Positions 51,916-63,000 of a stretch of DNA of 64,000 nt are shown here, in pieces. Made by a program: the position numbers and the translations under genes. Origin of the DNA: Sympetrum striolatum (Eukaryota > Arthropoda > Insecta > Odonata > Libellulidae); assembly GCA_947579665.1 (NCBI GenBank), contig OX388343.1, positions 94,196,738 to 94,260,737 on the forward strand. Direction: 5' to 3'. The notes under the pieces were generated by a model that worked only from the letters and a program-made list of their open reading frames with translations, searched no databases and was not told the origin of the DNA. The first letter of the stretch is position 1, and every line of letters begins with the position of its first letter.

Positions 51916-54017
51916 TTTTCTTCATTTTATCAAGATATAACCGAAATAAGCAATAGAAACTAATAATTGTAGCATAATATCAATTTTTTCCCTTTTTTTT
52001 CTTAATTTTCCTCATTTTATCAAAATATGACCGAAAAAAACAACTAAAACGAATAATTTTAGTGAAATTTCAATTTTCTTCCTCTTTTTTTTCCTTTACT
52101 TTCCTCATTTTATGGAGTTATTATGGAAAAAAGAAACAAAATCGAATAACTTTAGCAAAAATTCAATTTTTTTTCCAATTTTTATCACTTAATTATTCCT
52201 CATACTAAATGAGATATTATCGAAAATCGAAAATTTTTGCGAAATTTCTATTTTTTTCATAAATTTTCCTCATTTTATCGAAATATTATCGAATAAAGGC
52301 AACAAAAACGAATTATTTTAGAGAAATTACAATAATTTCCTCCATTTTATCTTTAATTATCCTCATTTTATCGAGATATTATCGAAAGAAAGCAACAAAA
52401 TCTAATAATTTTATCAAAATTTTAATATTTTACTCCTTTTTTTTCCTTAATTTTTTTCATTTTATAGAGAAATCGAAAAAAGCAACAAGAATGATTAATT
52501 TTAGCAAATTTACAATTTTTTTCCTCTTTTTTTTATTTATCCTCATTTTATCGAGATTTTATCGTAAAAAGAAACAAAATCAAATAACTTTAGCAAAAAT
52601 ACAATTTTTTTCCTTTTTTTTCCTTAATCTTCCTCATTTTATGGAGTCACAATGGAAATAAAAAACGAATAATTTTAGAGAAATTACAATTGTTTTGCTC
52701 TTTCATTCCTAAATTTTCTTTATTTTATCGAGATATTATCGAAAAAAGCATCATAAACGAATAATTTAAGCGAAATTTCAAATTTTTCCACTGTTTTTCC
52801 TTAATTTCCCTCATTTTATCAAGATATGACCGAAAAAAGCAACAAAAAAGAATAATTTTAGCAAAATTTCAATTTTTTTCCTTTTTCCCTTAATTTTCAC
52901 AATGGAAAAAAGAAACAAAAACGAATAATTTTAGCAAAATTTCAATTTTTTTCCTTTTGCCCTTAATTTTCACAATGGAAAAAAGAAACAAAAACGAATA
53001 ATTTTAGCGAACTTTACAATTGTTTGCCTCGTTCATTCCTAAATTTTCCTTATTTTATCGAGATATTATCGGAAAAAGAAACAAAATGAATAACTTTTGC
53101 AAAAATAAAATTTTTTTCCTATTTTTATCCCTAAATTCTCCTCATTTTAAATGAGATATTATCGAAAATCGAATAATTTTAACAAAATTTCTATATTTTT
53201 CCTTAATTTTCCTCATTTTATCGAAATATTATCGAAAAAAGCAACAAAAATGAATTTTTTTAGAGAAATTACAATTTTTTTTCTCTATTTTTCGTTAATA
53301 ATCCTCATTTTATCGAGATTTTATCATATAAAGCAACAAAATAAAAAAATATTAGTCAAATTTAAATTTTTTACCTCTTTTTTTCCTTAAATTTTCACAT
53401 TTTATAGAGTTATGATCGAAAAAAGCTTTAAAAAAAGATTAATTTATGCTAAATTTCAATTTTTCTCCTCGTTTTTCCTTCATTACCCTCATTTTATCGA
53501 GATATTGCCGAAAAAAGAAAAAATACGAATAATTTTAGCGAAATTTTAATTTAATTTCCTCTTTTTTTTACTTAATTTTCCTCTTTTTTTCGAGAATTTA
53601 TCGAAATAAACAACCAAAACGAACAATTTTAGCAAAATTTCAATTCTTTCCCTCTTTTTTTCCTAAATTTTCCTCATTTTATCAAAATATGACCGAAAAA
53701 AGAAACAAAAACGAATAAATTATGCTAAATTTCAATTTTTTCCCTTTTTTTCCTTAATTTTCCTCATTTTATCGAGATATTATCGAGAAAAGAAACAAAA
53801 CAGATAATTTTAGCGAAATTTCAATTTTTTCCCTCTTTTATTGCCTTAATTTTCCTCATTTTATTTAGATAAAATCGAAAAAAGCAACAAAAACAAATAA
53901 TTTTAGCGAAATTTTATATTTTATCTTTAATTTTCCTTGTTTTACCTAATAATGATCGAAAAAAGCAACAAAAACTATTAACTTAAGCGAAATTTCAATT
54001 TTTTACCCTTTTTTTCC
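51916..54017 (+). repeat. Satellite array, segment 2
   Basis: The ordinary ~90-bp satellite resumes exactly where it was interrupted and continues for 2.1 kb in the same orientation. It holds the later part of a block A and the start of a block B. Around 52898-52970 there is a shortened 72-bp monomer repeated in tandem. The 5.05-kb duplicated unit begins near 53270. No gene is seen. Confidence 0.93.
52898..52985 (+). repeat. Shortened 72-bp monomers in tandem
   Basis: The sequence CACAATGGAAAAAAGAAAC occurs at 52898 and again at 52970, 72 bp apart. In sister copies (for example 43016-43040) this point reads CCTCAAATTTTTCGGAGT before CACAATGG. Those 18 bases are absent here in both monomers, so an 18-bp loss was followed by a one-monomer tandem duplication. 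The only difference I see between the pair is TTTTTCCC versus TTTTGCCC. Confidence 0.75.
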
Positions 54018-54021
54018 TTAA
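54018..54021. repeat. TTAA target-site duplication, left (element copy 1)
   Basis: TTAA precedes CCCTTTCGCGCC and belongs to the monomer end TTTCCTTAA. Confidence 0.87.
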
Positions 54022-54033
54022 CCCTTTCGCGCC
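54022..54033 (+). repeat. Left 12-bp terminal inverted repeat (element copy 1)
   Basis: CCCTTTCGCGCC is matched perfectly by the inverted copy at 54992-55003. Pairing stops after 12 bases. Confidence 0.87.
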
Positions 54034-54037
54034 TAGC

Positions 54038-54140
54038 GTCGGCTATAGCCGTCGTGAATTTTTCTACGCAAACGAACGAATGTTGGCTCCAGCCGACGGA
54101 GAAAAACCTACGCAAAACACCGAATGTCGGCTATTGCCGA
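54038..54140 (+). repeat. Subterminal 44-bp tandem motif with hairpins (element copy 1)
   Basis: Two full and one partial unit of 44 bp begin at 54038, 54082 and 54126. Each starts with a short inverted repeat: GTCGGCTATAGCCG, GTTGGCTCCAGCCGAC and GTCGGCTATTGCCGAC. The shared tail contains CTACGCAAA and CGAAT. The hairpin arms are kept while the loop bases change (TATA, TCCA, TATT), which suggests that the paired arms matter. Subterminal repeats can be transposase binding sites. That is inference here. Confidence 0.78.
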
Positions 54141-54991
54141 CGCGAGGGAAGGGAAGTGACCGCTTGGGAAGCAATAATCCAAGGTATGCAGTACGCCCTT
54201 GCGACCTTGCTTAGGGAGAGCCTACACCCTTTCCTCGACAATGAGCTCGACCCTTCGCCTCATTAGTAGCCCTCATTGCTGCCTGAATCCGCGGTTTATT
54301 TATCATATTTGAAATGATTTTTCCAGGGAATAAGTTTTTGCATACAACAAAATTTTTAACTTAGAAATGAATTATTTGTTTTTCGCCTAGCCTGAGCAAA
54401 TTTCAAACGTAATTCTAGCGTTAATACTAACGGAGTTTCACTTCGGTACTCTATTTAGTTTGTGTGTGCATATATCAATGGTGAAAAATACATAACTGTA
54501 GAAAAAACTACGTTTAAAGCCCGGATGAAAAAGAAGGATGTGAAATATGATTTTGCAGTTAGTAATCGGAGAAATACTTGATAATATAATATATAATACT
54601 TGATAAGTCATAATTTGCAGAAATAATAGATAAAAATTAAATTCGTTAAAAATAACGCCAGAATGTCGTTCAAAATTGTCAAACGCTCAGAATAACATTA
54701 CGAATTCATTTTAAAGTATATATTTTTGGAGCATACAGCAAAAGATTATTTAAAAAAACCAATGCTAATGTATATAATTTATAGCAGCAACCTGCTGGGA
54801 GAGGGGCTGTCGAGGGTTGAAGGGTTGAGCCGAGAAGCCTGGGGAAGGGACGGTGTCCCGCTGTGCGGGGTTCCAAAACGGTCGAAAGATATACCTGTGC
54901 GATTCCTCATGCCCAGAGAGCTCCGTACACAGATGTAAAAAAAATTTCAAGCAACCCGTAGCAGGAGAAGTATTTTCCTTCGATAGGCTTC

Positions 54992-55003
54992 GGCGCGAAA
55001 GGG
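54992..55003 (-). repeat. Right 12-bp terminal inverted repeat (element copy 1)
   Basis: GGCGCGAAAGGG is the inverted partner of 54022-54033. Confidence 0.87.
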
Positions 55004-55007
55004 TTAA
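55004..55007. repeat. TTAA target-site duplication, right (element copy 1)
   Basis: TTAA follows GCGCGAAAGGG and continues into TTTAACTCATTTTATC of the host monomer. Confidence 0.87.
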
Positions 55008-58000
55008 TTTAACTCATTTTATCAAGATATGACCGAAAAAAGCAACAAAAACGAAGGATTTTAGCGTAATTTCATTTGTTTCCTTTTTTCCCCTTATTTT
55101 CATCATATTATCGAGATATTATCGAAAAGAGAAACAAAACAGATAATTTTAGCGAAATTTCAATTTTTTTCCTAATTTTTTCCTTAATTTTCCACATTTA
55201 ACCGAAATATGACCAAAAATGCAACAAAAACGAATAATTCATGCTAAATTTTATCTTTTTTCATCTTTTTTTCCTTAATTTTCCTCATTTTATCAAGATA
55301 TGACCGAAAAAAGCAACAAAAACGAATAATTTTTAAAAAATGTCAATTTTTTTCCTCTGTTTTTTGTTATTTATTCTCATTTTATCGAGATTTTATCGTA
55401 AAAAGAAACAAAATCAAATAGCTTTAGCAAAAATACAATTTTTTTCCTTTTTTTCCTTAATCTTCCTCATTTTATGGAGTCACAATGGAAATAAAAAACG
55501 AATAATTTTAGAGGAATTACAATTGTTTTGCTCTTTCATTCCTAAATTTTCTTTATTTTATCGAGATATTATCGAAAAAAGCATCATAAACGAATAATTT
55601 AAGCGAAATTTCAAATTTTTCCACTTTTTTTCCTTAATTTTCCTCATTTTATCAAGATATGACCGAAAAAAGCAACAAAAACGAATATTTTAGAAAAATT
55701 TCAATTTTTTTCCTTTTTTTTCCTTAATTTTCCTCACTTTACGGAGTCACAATGGAAAAAAGAAACAAAAACGAATTATTTCAGCGAACTTTGCAATTGT
55801 TTTCCTCGTTCATTCCTAAATTTTCCTTATTTTATCGAGATATTATCGGAAAAAGAAACAAAATCGAATACCTTTTGCACAAATAAAATTTTTTTCCTAT
55901 TTTTTTATCCCTAAATTTTCCTCATTTTAAATGAGATATTATCGAAAATCGAATAATTTTAGCAAAATTTCTATTTTTTTCCTTAATTTTCCTCATTTTA
56001 TCGAAATATTATCGAAAAAAAGCAACAAAAACGAATTATTTTAGAGAAATTACAACTTTTTTCCTCTTTTTTTCGTTTCTTATCCTCATTTAATCGAAAT
56101 TTTATCGTAAAAAGAAACAAAATCGAATACCTTTTGCAAAAATAAATTTTTTTTCCTATTTTCATCCCTTAATTTTCCTCATTTTAAATGAGATATTATC
56201 GAAAATCGAATAATTTTAGCGAAATTTCTATTTTTTTCCTTAATTTTCCTCATTTTATCGAGATATTATCGAAAAAAAGCATCAAAAACGAATTATTTTA
56301 GAGAAATTACAATTTTTTTTCTCTTTTTTTTCCTTAATTTTACTCATTTTATCAAAATAAAATTTCAATTTTTCCTTTTTCCCCTTTACTTTCCTCATTT
56401 TAACGAGGTATTATCGAAAATAGAAATATAAACAGATAATTTTATCGAAATTTCAATCTTTTTCCTCCTTTTTTCCTTAATTTTCCTCATTTTATCGAAT
56501 ATGACCGAAAAAATCAGATAAAACGAATAATCTCTGCTAAATATCAACTTTTTTCCTCATTTTTTCCTTAATTTTCCTCATTTTGTCGAGATATGACCGA
56601 AAAAAGCAACAAAAACAAATAATTTTAGCGAAATTTCAATTTTTTTCCTCTTTTCCTTCCTAAATTTTCTTCATTTTATCGAGCTATTATCGAAAAAAGC
56701 AACAACAACGAATAACTTTAGAAAAATTTCAATTTTTTTAATCTTTTTATCCTTAATTTTCTTCATTTTATCAAGATATAACCGAAATAAGCAATAAAAA
56801 CGAATAATTGTAGCATAATATCAATTTTTTTCCTATTTTTTCGTTAATTTTCCTCATTTTATCAAAATATGACCGAAAAAAAACAACTAAAACGAATAAT
56901 TTTAGTGAAATTTCAATTTTCTTCCTCTTTTTTTTCCTTTACTTTCCTCATTTTATGGAGTTATTATGGAAAAAAGAAACAAAATGGAATAACTTTAGCA
57001 AAAATTCAATTTTTTTTCCAATTTTTATCACTTAATTATTCCTAATACAAAATGAGATATTATCGAAAATCGAACAATTTTAGCGAAATTTCTATTTTTT
57101 TCATAGATTTTCCTCATTTTATCGAAATATTATCGAATAAAGGCAACAAAAACCAATTATTTTAGAGAAATTACAATAATTTCCTCCTTTTTATCGTTAA
57201 TTTTCCTCATTTTATCGAGATATTATCGTGAAAAGCAACAAAATCTAATAATTTTAGCAAAATTTTAATATTTTACCACTTTTTTATCCTTAATTTTTTT
57301 CATTTTATAGAGAAATCATCGAAAAAAGCACCAAAAAGATTAAATTTAGTAAAATTACAATTTTTTTCCTCTTTTTTTGTTATTTATCCTCATTTTATCG
57401 AGATTTTATCGTAAAAAGAAACAAAATCAAATAACTTTAGCAAAAATACAATTTTTTTCCTTTTTTTTCCTTTATCTTCCTCATTTTATGGAGTCACAAT
57501 GGAAATAAAAAACGAATAATTTTAGAGAAATTACAATTGTTTTGCTCTTTCATTCCTAAATTTTCTTTATTTTATCGAGATATTATCGAAAAAAGCATCA
57601 AAAACGAATAATTTAAGCGAAATTTCAAATTTTTCAACTTTTTTTCCTTAATTCTCCTCATTTTATCAAGATATGACCGAAAAAAGCAACAAAAACGAAT
57701 AATTTTAGCAAAATTTCAATTTTTTCCTTTTTTTCCATTAATTTTCCTCACTTTACGTAGTCACAATGGAAAAAAGAAACAAAAACGAATTATTTTAGCG
57801 AACTTTACAATTGTTTTCCTCGTTCATTCCTAAATTTTCCTTATTTTATCGAGATATTATCGGAAAAAGAAACAAAATCGAATACCTTTTGCAAAAATAA
57901 AATTTTTTTCCTATTTTTATCCCTAAATTTTCCTCATTTTAAATGAGATATTATCGAAAATCGAATAATTTTAGCAAAATTTCTATTTTTTTCTTAATTT

Positions 58001-59067
58001 TCCTCATTTTATCGAAATATTATCGAAAAAAAGCAACAAAAACGATTTATTATAGAGAAATTACAACTTTTTTCCTCTTTTTTTTATTCCTTATCCTCAT
58101 TTAATCGAAATTTTATCGTAAAAAGAAACAAAATCGAATACCTTTTGCAAAAATAAATTTTTTTTCCTATTTTTATCCCTTAATTTTCCTCATTTTAAAT
58201 GAGATATTATCGAAAATCGAATAATTTTAGCGAAATTTCTATTTTTTTCCTTAATTTTCCTCATTTTATCTAGATATTATCGAAAAAAAGCATCAAAAAC
58301 GAATTATTTTAGAGAAATTACAATTTTTTTTCTCTATTTTTCGTTAATAATCCTCATTTTATCGAGATTTTATCATATAAAGCAACAAAATAAAAAAATA
58401 TTAGTCAAATTTAAATTTTTTACCTCTTTTTTTTCCTTAAATTTTCACATTTTATAGAGTTATGATCGAAAAAAGCTTTAAAAAAAGATTAATTTATGCT
58501 AAATTTCAATTTTTCTCCTCGTTTTTCCTTCATTACCCTCATTTTATCGAGATATTGCCGAAAAAAGAAAAAATACGAATAATTTTAGCGAAATTTTAAT
58601 TTAATTTCCTCTTTTTTTTACTTAATTTTCCTCTTTTTTTCGAGAATTTATCGAAATAAACAACCAAAACGAATAATTTTAGCAAAATTTCAATTCTTTC
58701 CCTCTTTTTTTCCTAAATTTTCCTCATTTTATCAAAATATGACCGAAAAAAGAAACAAAAACGAATAAATTATGCTAAATTTCAATTTTTTCCCTTTTTT
58801 TCCTTAATTTTCCTCATTTTATCGAGATATTATCGAGAAAAGAAACAAAACAGATAATTTTAGCGAAATTTCAATTTTTTCCCTCTTTTATTGCCTTAAT
58901 TTTCCTCATTTTATTTAGATAAAATCGAAAAAAGCAACAAAAACAAATAATTTTAGCGAAATTTTATATTTTATCTTTAATTTTCCTTGTTTTACCTAAT
59001 AATGATCGAAAAAAGCAACAAAAACTATTAACTTAAGCGAAATTTCAATTTTTTACCCTTTTTTTCC
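55008..59067 (+). repeat. Satellite array, segment 3
   Basis: Uninterrupted ~90-bp satellite fills the 4.06 kb between the two copies of the 982-bp element. It contains the two ~2.02-kb sub-blocks, a truncated monomer near 56340-56375 (ATCAAAATAAAATTTC) and, from about 58320, the start of the second 5050-bp unit. No gene is seen. Confidence 0.94.
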
Positions 59068-59071
59068 TTAA
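59068..59071. repeat. TTAA target-site duplication, left (element copy 2)
   Basis: TTAA is in the same position relative to the host monomer as at 54018. Confidence 0.86.
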
Positions 59072-59083
59072 CCCTTTCGCGCC
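59072..59083 (+). repeat. Left 12-bp terminal inverted repeat (element copy 2)
   Basis: CCCTTTCGCGCC pairs perfectly with 60042-60053. Confidence 0.86.
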
Positions 59084-59087
59084 TAGC

Positions 59088-59190
59088 GTCGGCTATAGCC
59101 GTCGTGAATTTTTCTACGCAAACGAACGAATGTTGGCTCCAGCCGACGGAGAAAAACCTACGCAAAACACCGAATGTCGGCTATTGCCGA
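59088..59190 (+). repeat. Subterminal 44-bp tandem motif with hairpins (element copy 2)
   Basis: The same three motif starts as in copy 1 lie at 59088, 59132 and 59176, with identical hairpin arms and loops. Confidence 0.78.
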
Positions 59191-60041
59191 CGCGAGGGAA
59201 GGGAAGTGACCGCTTGGGAAGCAATAATCCAAGGTATGCAGTACGCCCTTGCGACCTTGCTTAGGGAGAGCCTACACCCTTTCCTCGACAATGAGCTCGA
59301 CCCTTCGCCTCATTAGTAGCCCTCATTGCTGCCTGAATCCGCGGTTTATTTATCATATTTGAAATGATTTTTCCAGGGAATAAGTTTTTGCATACAACAA
59401 AATTTTTAACTTAGAAATGAATTATTTGTTTTTCGCCTAGCCTGAGCAAATTTCAAACGTAATTCTAGCGTTAATACTAACGGAGTTTCACTTCGGTACT
59501 CTATTTAGTTTGTGTGTGCATATATCAATGGTGAAAAATACATAACTGTAGAAAAAACTACGTTTAAAGCCCGGATGAAAAAGAAGGATGTGAAATATGA
59601 TTTTGCAGTTAGTAATCGGAGAAATACTTGATAATATAATATATAATACTTGATAAGTCATAATTTGCAGAAATAATAGATAAAAATTAAATTCGTTAAA
59701 AATAACGCCAGAATGTCGTTCAAAATTGTCAAACGCTCAGAATAACATTACGAATTCATTTTAAAGTATATATTTTTGGAGCATACAGCAAAAGATTATT
59801 TAAAAAAACCAATGCTAATGTATATAATTTATAGCAGCAACCTGCTGGGAGAGGGGCTGTCGAGGGTTGAAGGGTTGAGCCGAGAAGCCTGGGGAAGGGA
59901 CGGTGTCCCGCTGTGCGGGGTTCCAAAACGGTCGAAAGATATACCTGTGCGATTCCTCATGCCCAGAGAGCTCCGTACACAGATGTAAAAAAAATTTCAA
60001 GCAACCCGTAGCAGGAGAAGTATTTTCCTTCGATAGGCTTC

Positions 60042-60053
60042 GGCGCGAAAGGG
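60042..60053 (-). repeat. Right 12-bp terminal inverted repeat (element copy 2)
   Basis: GGCGCGAAAGGG is the inverted partner of 59072-59083. Confidence 0.86.
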
Positions 60054-60057
60054 TTAA
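60054..60057. repeat. TTAA target-site duplication, right (element copy 2)
   Basis: TTAA follows GCGCGAAAGGG and leads into TTTAACTCATTTTATC, as in copy 1. Confidence 0.86.
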
Positions 60058-63000
60058 TTTAACTCATTTTATCAAGATATGACCGAAAAAAGCAACAAAA
60101 ACGAAGGATTTTAGCGTAATTTCATTTGTTTCCTTTTTTCCCCTTATTTTCATCATATTATCGAGATATTATCGAAAAGAGAAACAAAACAGATAATTTT
60201 AGCGAAATTTCAATTTTTTTCCTAATTTTTTCCTTAATTTTCCACATTTAACCGAAATATGACCAAAAATGCAACAAAAACGAATAATTCATGCTAAATT
60301 TTATCTTTTTTCATCTTTTTTTTCCTTAATTTTCCTCATTTTATCAAGATATGACCGAAAAAAGCAACAAAAACGAATAATTTTTAAAAAATGTCAATTT
60401 TTTTCCTCTGTTTTTTGTTATTTATTCTCATTTTATCGAGATTTTATCGTAAAAAGAAACAAAATCAAATAGCTTTAGCAAAAATACAATTTTTTTCCTT
60501 TTTTTCCTTAATCTTCCTCATTTTATGGAGTCACAATGGAAATAAAAAACGAATAATTTTAGAGGAATTACAATTGTTTTGCTCTTTCATTCCTAAATTT
60601 TCTTTATTTTATCGAGATATTATCGAAAAAAGCATCATAAACGAATAATTTAAGCGAAATTTCAAATTTTTCCACTTTTTTTCCTTAATTTTCCTCATTT
60701 TATCAAGATATGACCGAAAAAAGCAACAAAAACGAATATTTTAGAAAAATTTCAATTTTTTTTCCTTTTTTTTCCTTAATTTTCCTCACTTTACGGAGTC
60801 ACAATGGAAAAAAGAAACAAAAACGAATTATTTCAGCGAACTTTGCAATTGTTTTCCTCGTTCATTCCTAAATTTTCCTTATTTTATCGAGATATTATCG
60901 GAAAAAGAAACAAAATCGAATACCTTTTGCACAAATAAAATTTTTTTCCTATTTTTTTATCCCTAAATTTTCCTCATTTTAAATGAGATATTATCGAAAA
61001 TCGAATAATTTTAGCAAAATTTCTATTTTTTTCCTTAATTTTCCTCATTTTATCGAAATATTATCGAAAAAAAGCAACAAAAACGAATTATTTTAGAGAA
61101 ATTACAACTTTTTTTCCTCTTTTTTTCGTTCCTTATCCTCATTTAATCGAAATTTTATCGTAAAAAGAAACAAAATCGAATACCTTTTGCAAAAATAAAA
61201 TTTTTTTCCTATTTTTATCCCTTAATTTTCCTCATTTTAAATGAGATATTATCGAAAATCGAATAATTTTAGCGAAATTTCTATTTTTTTCCTTAATTTT
61301 CCTCATTTTATCGAGATATTATCGAAAAAAAGCATCAAAAACGAATTATTTTAGAGAAATTACAATTTTTTTTCTCTTTTTTTTCCTTAATTTTACTCAT
61401 TTTATCAAAATAAAATTTCAATTTTTCCTTTTTCCCCTTTACTTTCCTCATTTTAACGAGGTATTATCGAAAATAGAAATATAAACAGATAATTTTATCG
61501 AAATTTCAATCTTTTTCCTCCTTTTTTCCTTAATTTTCCTCATTTTATCGAATATGACCGAAAAAATCAGATAAAACGAATAATCTCTGCTAAATATCAA
61601 CTTTTTTCCTCATTTTTTCCTTAATTTTCCTCATTTTGTCGAGATATGACCGAAAAAAGCAACAAAAACAAATAATTTTAGCGAAATTTCAATTTTTTTC
61701 CTCTTTTCCTTCCTAAATTTTCTTCATTTTATCGAGCTATTATCGAAAAAAGCAACAACAACGAATAACTTTAGAAAAATTTCAATTTTTTTAATCTTTT
61801 TATCCTTAATTTTCTTCATTTTATCAAGATATAACCGAAATAAGCAATAAAAACGAATAATTGTAGCATAATATCAATTTTTTTCCTATTTTTTCGTTAA
61901 TTTTCCTCATTTTATCAAAATATGACCGAAAAAAACAACTAAAACGAATAATTTTAGTGAAATTTCAATTTTCTTCCTCTTTTTTTTCCTTTACTTTCCT
62001 CATTTTATGGAGTTATTATGGAAAAAAGAAACAAAATGGAATAACTTTAGCAAAAATTCAATTTTTTTTCCAATTTTTATCACTTAATTATTCCTAATAC
62101 AAAATGAGATATTATCGAAAATCGAACAATTTTAGCGAAATTTCTATTTTTTTCATAGATTTTCCTCATTTTATCGAAATATTATCGAATAAAGGCAACA
62201 AAAACCAATTATTTTAGAGAAATTACAATAATTTCCTCCTTTTTATCGTTAATTTTCCTCATTTTATCGAGATATTATCGTGAAAAGCAACAAAATCTAA
62301 TAATTTTAGCAAAATTTTAATATTTTACCACTTTTTTATCCTTAATTTTTTTCATTTTATAGAGAAATCATCGAAAAAAAGCACCAAAAAGATTAAATTT
62401 AGTAAAATTACAATTTTTTTCCTCTTTTTTTTGTTATTTATCCTCATTTTATCGAGATTTTATCGTAAAAAGAAACAAAATCAAATAACTTTAGCAAAAA
62501 TACAATTTTTTTCCTTTTTTTTCCTTTATCTTCCTCATTTTATGGAGTCACAATGGAAATAAAAAACGAATAATTTTAGAGAAATTACAATTGTTTTGCT
62601 CTTTCATTCCTAAATTTTCTTTATTTTATCCAGATATTATCGAAAAAAGCATCAAAAACGAATAATTTAAGCGAAATTTCAAATTTTTCAACTTTTTTTC
62701 CTTAATTCTCCTCATTTTATCAAGATATGACCGAAAAAAGCAACAAAAACGAATAATTTTAGCAAAATTTCAATTTTTTTCTTTTTTTCCATTAATTTTC
62801 CTCACTTTACGGAGTCACAATGGAAAAAAGAAACAAAAACGAATTATATTAGCAAACTTTACAATTGTTTTCCTCGTTCATTCCTAAATTTTCCTTATTT
62901 TATCGAGATATTATAGGAAAAAGAAACAAAATCGAATACCTTTTGCAAAAATAAAATTTTTTTCCTATTTTTATCCCTAAATTTTCCTCATTTTAAATGA

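Larger units (their letters stand above)
54022..55003. mobile_element. Non-autonomous piggyBac-type (TTAA) element, 982 bp, copy 1
   Basis: A 982-bp insert of moderate GC sits in the satellite between two TTAA copies (54018-54021 and 55004-55007). Its ends are perfect 12-bp inverted repeats, CCCTTTCGCGCC and GGCGCGAAAGGG. The empty site CCTTAATTTAACTC is still present in sister monomers at about 3221, 5113, 10134, 27083 and 34873, which shows exact insertion at a single TTAA. TTAA plus CCC ends indicate the piggyBac superfamily. The inside has no transposase: the longest open frames are about 70 codons and I recognise no motif, so this is a deletion derivative or MITE. Just inside the left end is a 44-bp tandem motif with short hairpins. 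The middle (about 54300-54770) is AT-rich and both flanks are more GC-rich. It is unrelated in sequence to the 549-bp element apart from the first bases. Confidence 0.88.
53270..58319 (+). repeat. 5050-bp tandem higher-order unit, copy 1 (with insert)
   Basis: This unit contains satellite monomers plus the 982-bp TTAA element. It is followed at once by a second copy with a step of 5050 bp, fixed by the element ends (54022 and 59072). The left edge is set near 53270 because upstream variants (AATGAATTTTTTTAGAG near 53248) do not match 58298. Within the unit, a sub-block of about 2.02 kb is itself repeated: ATCGAATACCTTTTGCA occurs near 55863 and 57882. No gene is seen outside the insert. Confidence 0.88.
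59072..60053. mobile_element. Non-autonomous piggyBac-type (TTAA) element, 982 bp, copy 2
   Basis: The sequence has the same 982 bp as 54022-55003, with no difference that I can find by eye. It has the same flanking TTAA (59068-59071 and 60054-60057), the same host monomer and the same neighbours for kilobases on both sides. It therefore arose by duplication of the surrounding 5050 bp, not by a new insertion. The 12-bp terminal inverted repeats are at 59072-59083 and 60042-60053. It has no transposase frame. Identity between copies implies that the duplication is recent or that the array is being homogenised. Confidence 0.88.

Noticed and set aside
54054..54266. 70-codon frame at the left end of the 982-bp element (again at 59104)
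   Set aside because: It uses a GTG start, runs through the hairpin repeats and shows no recognisable domain or transposase motif. It is present twice only because the element is duplicated.
54840..54900. Possible tRNA-like or SINE promoter box (GGGGTTCCAAAACGG)
   Set aside because: It resembles a B box only weakly, and no A box, cloverleaf or A-rich tail follows. TTAA flanks and inverted ends explain the element better.
54726..54950. Overlapping frames on both strands near the right end of the 982-bp element (again at 59776-60000)
   Set aside because: The frames overlap on opposite strands, are short, and match no motif I know. There is no evidence of coding.
59072..60053. Second independent insertion of the 982-bp element
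   Set aside because: The flanking satellite is the same for kilobases on both sides at a constant 5050-bp step, so it is a duplicated locus.
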